Source: Saccoglossus kowalevskii
Lineage: Eukaryota; Hemichordata; Enteropneusta; Harrimaniidae
NCBI RefSeq assembly: GCF_000003605.2
Contig: NW_003142804.1
Span: forward strand, 160,782 to 189,730
Direction: 5' to 3'
DNA length: 28,949 nt
The first letter of the stretch is position 1; each line of letters begins with the position of its first letter. Of this stretch, positions 28,610 through 28,949 are shown piece after piece. The position numbers and the translations under genes are program-made. The notes below the pieces were generated by a model. The model was not told the origin of the DNA and ran no database searches. It worked only from the letters and a program-made list of their open reading frames with translations.

Positions 28610-28949
28610 GTAATGGACACCCTTTTCCTTTCAATTTGAGAGACGGGTTTTCGGACATCCCACGGAGTAAGTGCACAACATGTTATGAGGTCCATGGTGA
28701 TGAAGATACCAAGGTAGAGGGTAGTGATGATAATATGCAGCAGTTTCAGGCTCAAAGTGATGATGTAAATGACCTGTATAACAGTGTTAATAGTAACAAC
28801 GATAGTGTGCTTCCTCCTAATCTTTACAGTGGCAGTATAATTCATTGGACGAGGAGCTGGCTGAACCAGAGCACAAAATACTAGAACCACTTTCCTGCAT
28901 AGACTTGCAGACAAGTTGGAACAGAAGCACACCAGATACTAAACTGGTC
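28610..28949 (+). pseudogene. Second copy of the piggyBac-like relic, cut by the window edge
   Basis: Aligns with 10845-11175. The start keeps a longer open stretch than copy 1 (KCTTCYEVHGDED, VEGSDDNMQQFQAQSDDVND, NSNNDSVLPPNLYS), because a 15-base deletion seen near 10930 is absent here. It ends in TAG at 28882-28884. The rest of the relic would lie to the right. Confidence 0.5.

Overview
This is animal nuclear DNA. It is AT-rich, has spliced genes with GT/AG introns, and is heavily loaded with retroelements. The only host gene I recognise is a cytochrome P450 of the CYP20 family. That family is absent from insects and nematodes as far as I know. Together with Ngaro-like, DIRS-like and Gmr1-like elements it suggests an aquatic invertebrate, perhaps a mollusc or a non-vertebrate deuterostome. 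I cannot fix the phylum from the sequence alone.

The window is built on a tandem duplication. Copy 1 (296-10017) carries nine exons that match CYP20A1 from just after the N-terminal anchor to the stop codon; the first coding exon must lie left of the window. Its only visible coding defect is one nonsense codon (7592-7594). Copy 2 (14762-27724) starts abruptly inside its first exon, lacks two internal exons including the one with the ExxR motif, and is clearly dead. The duplicated unit runs past the stop codon and includes a 3' flank and a decayed piggyBac-like transposase, seen at 10845-12370 and again at 28610-28949.

Three large retroelements sit in introns, each in only one copy, so the other copy shows the site without the insertion. 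(1) 641-5380, intron of copy 1: a Ty3/gypsy-class LTR element with a 5-bp GTGTG duplication and integrase upstream of reverse transcriptase (Gmr1-like order); a second repeat is nested in its RNase H. (2) about 17034-20404, intron of copy 2: a GC-rich, strongly decayed DIRS-like element, cut off inside its tyrosine recombinase region. (3) 22155-27393, intron of copy 2: a nearly full-length Ngaro-like tyrosine-recombinase retrotransposon with the split direct repeats A1-ORFs-B1-A2-B2, gag, RT/RNase H and recombinase. It has no target duplication and shares an AATT core with the target.

The remaining sequence holds a diverged tandem repeat (about 6040-6470), a dispersed repeat present twice (3756-4251 and 13963-14340), a few simple repeats, and about 1.6 kb (12371-13962) in which I see nothing recognisable. 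I found no tRNA, rRNA, CRISPR array or bacterial-type operon. The main interest is the Ngaro-like element with its empty site, the reversed-order gypsy element, and an invertebrate CYP20 that keeps P450 motifs the vertebrate protein has lost.
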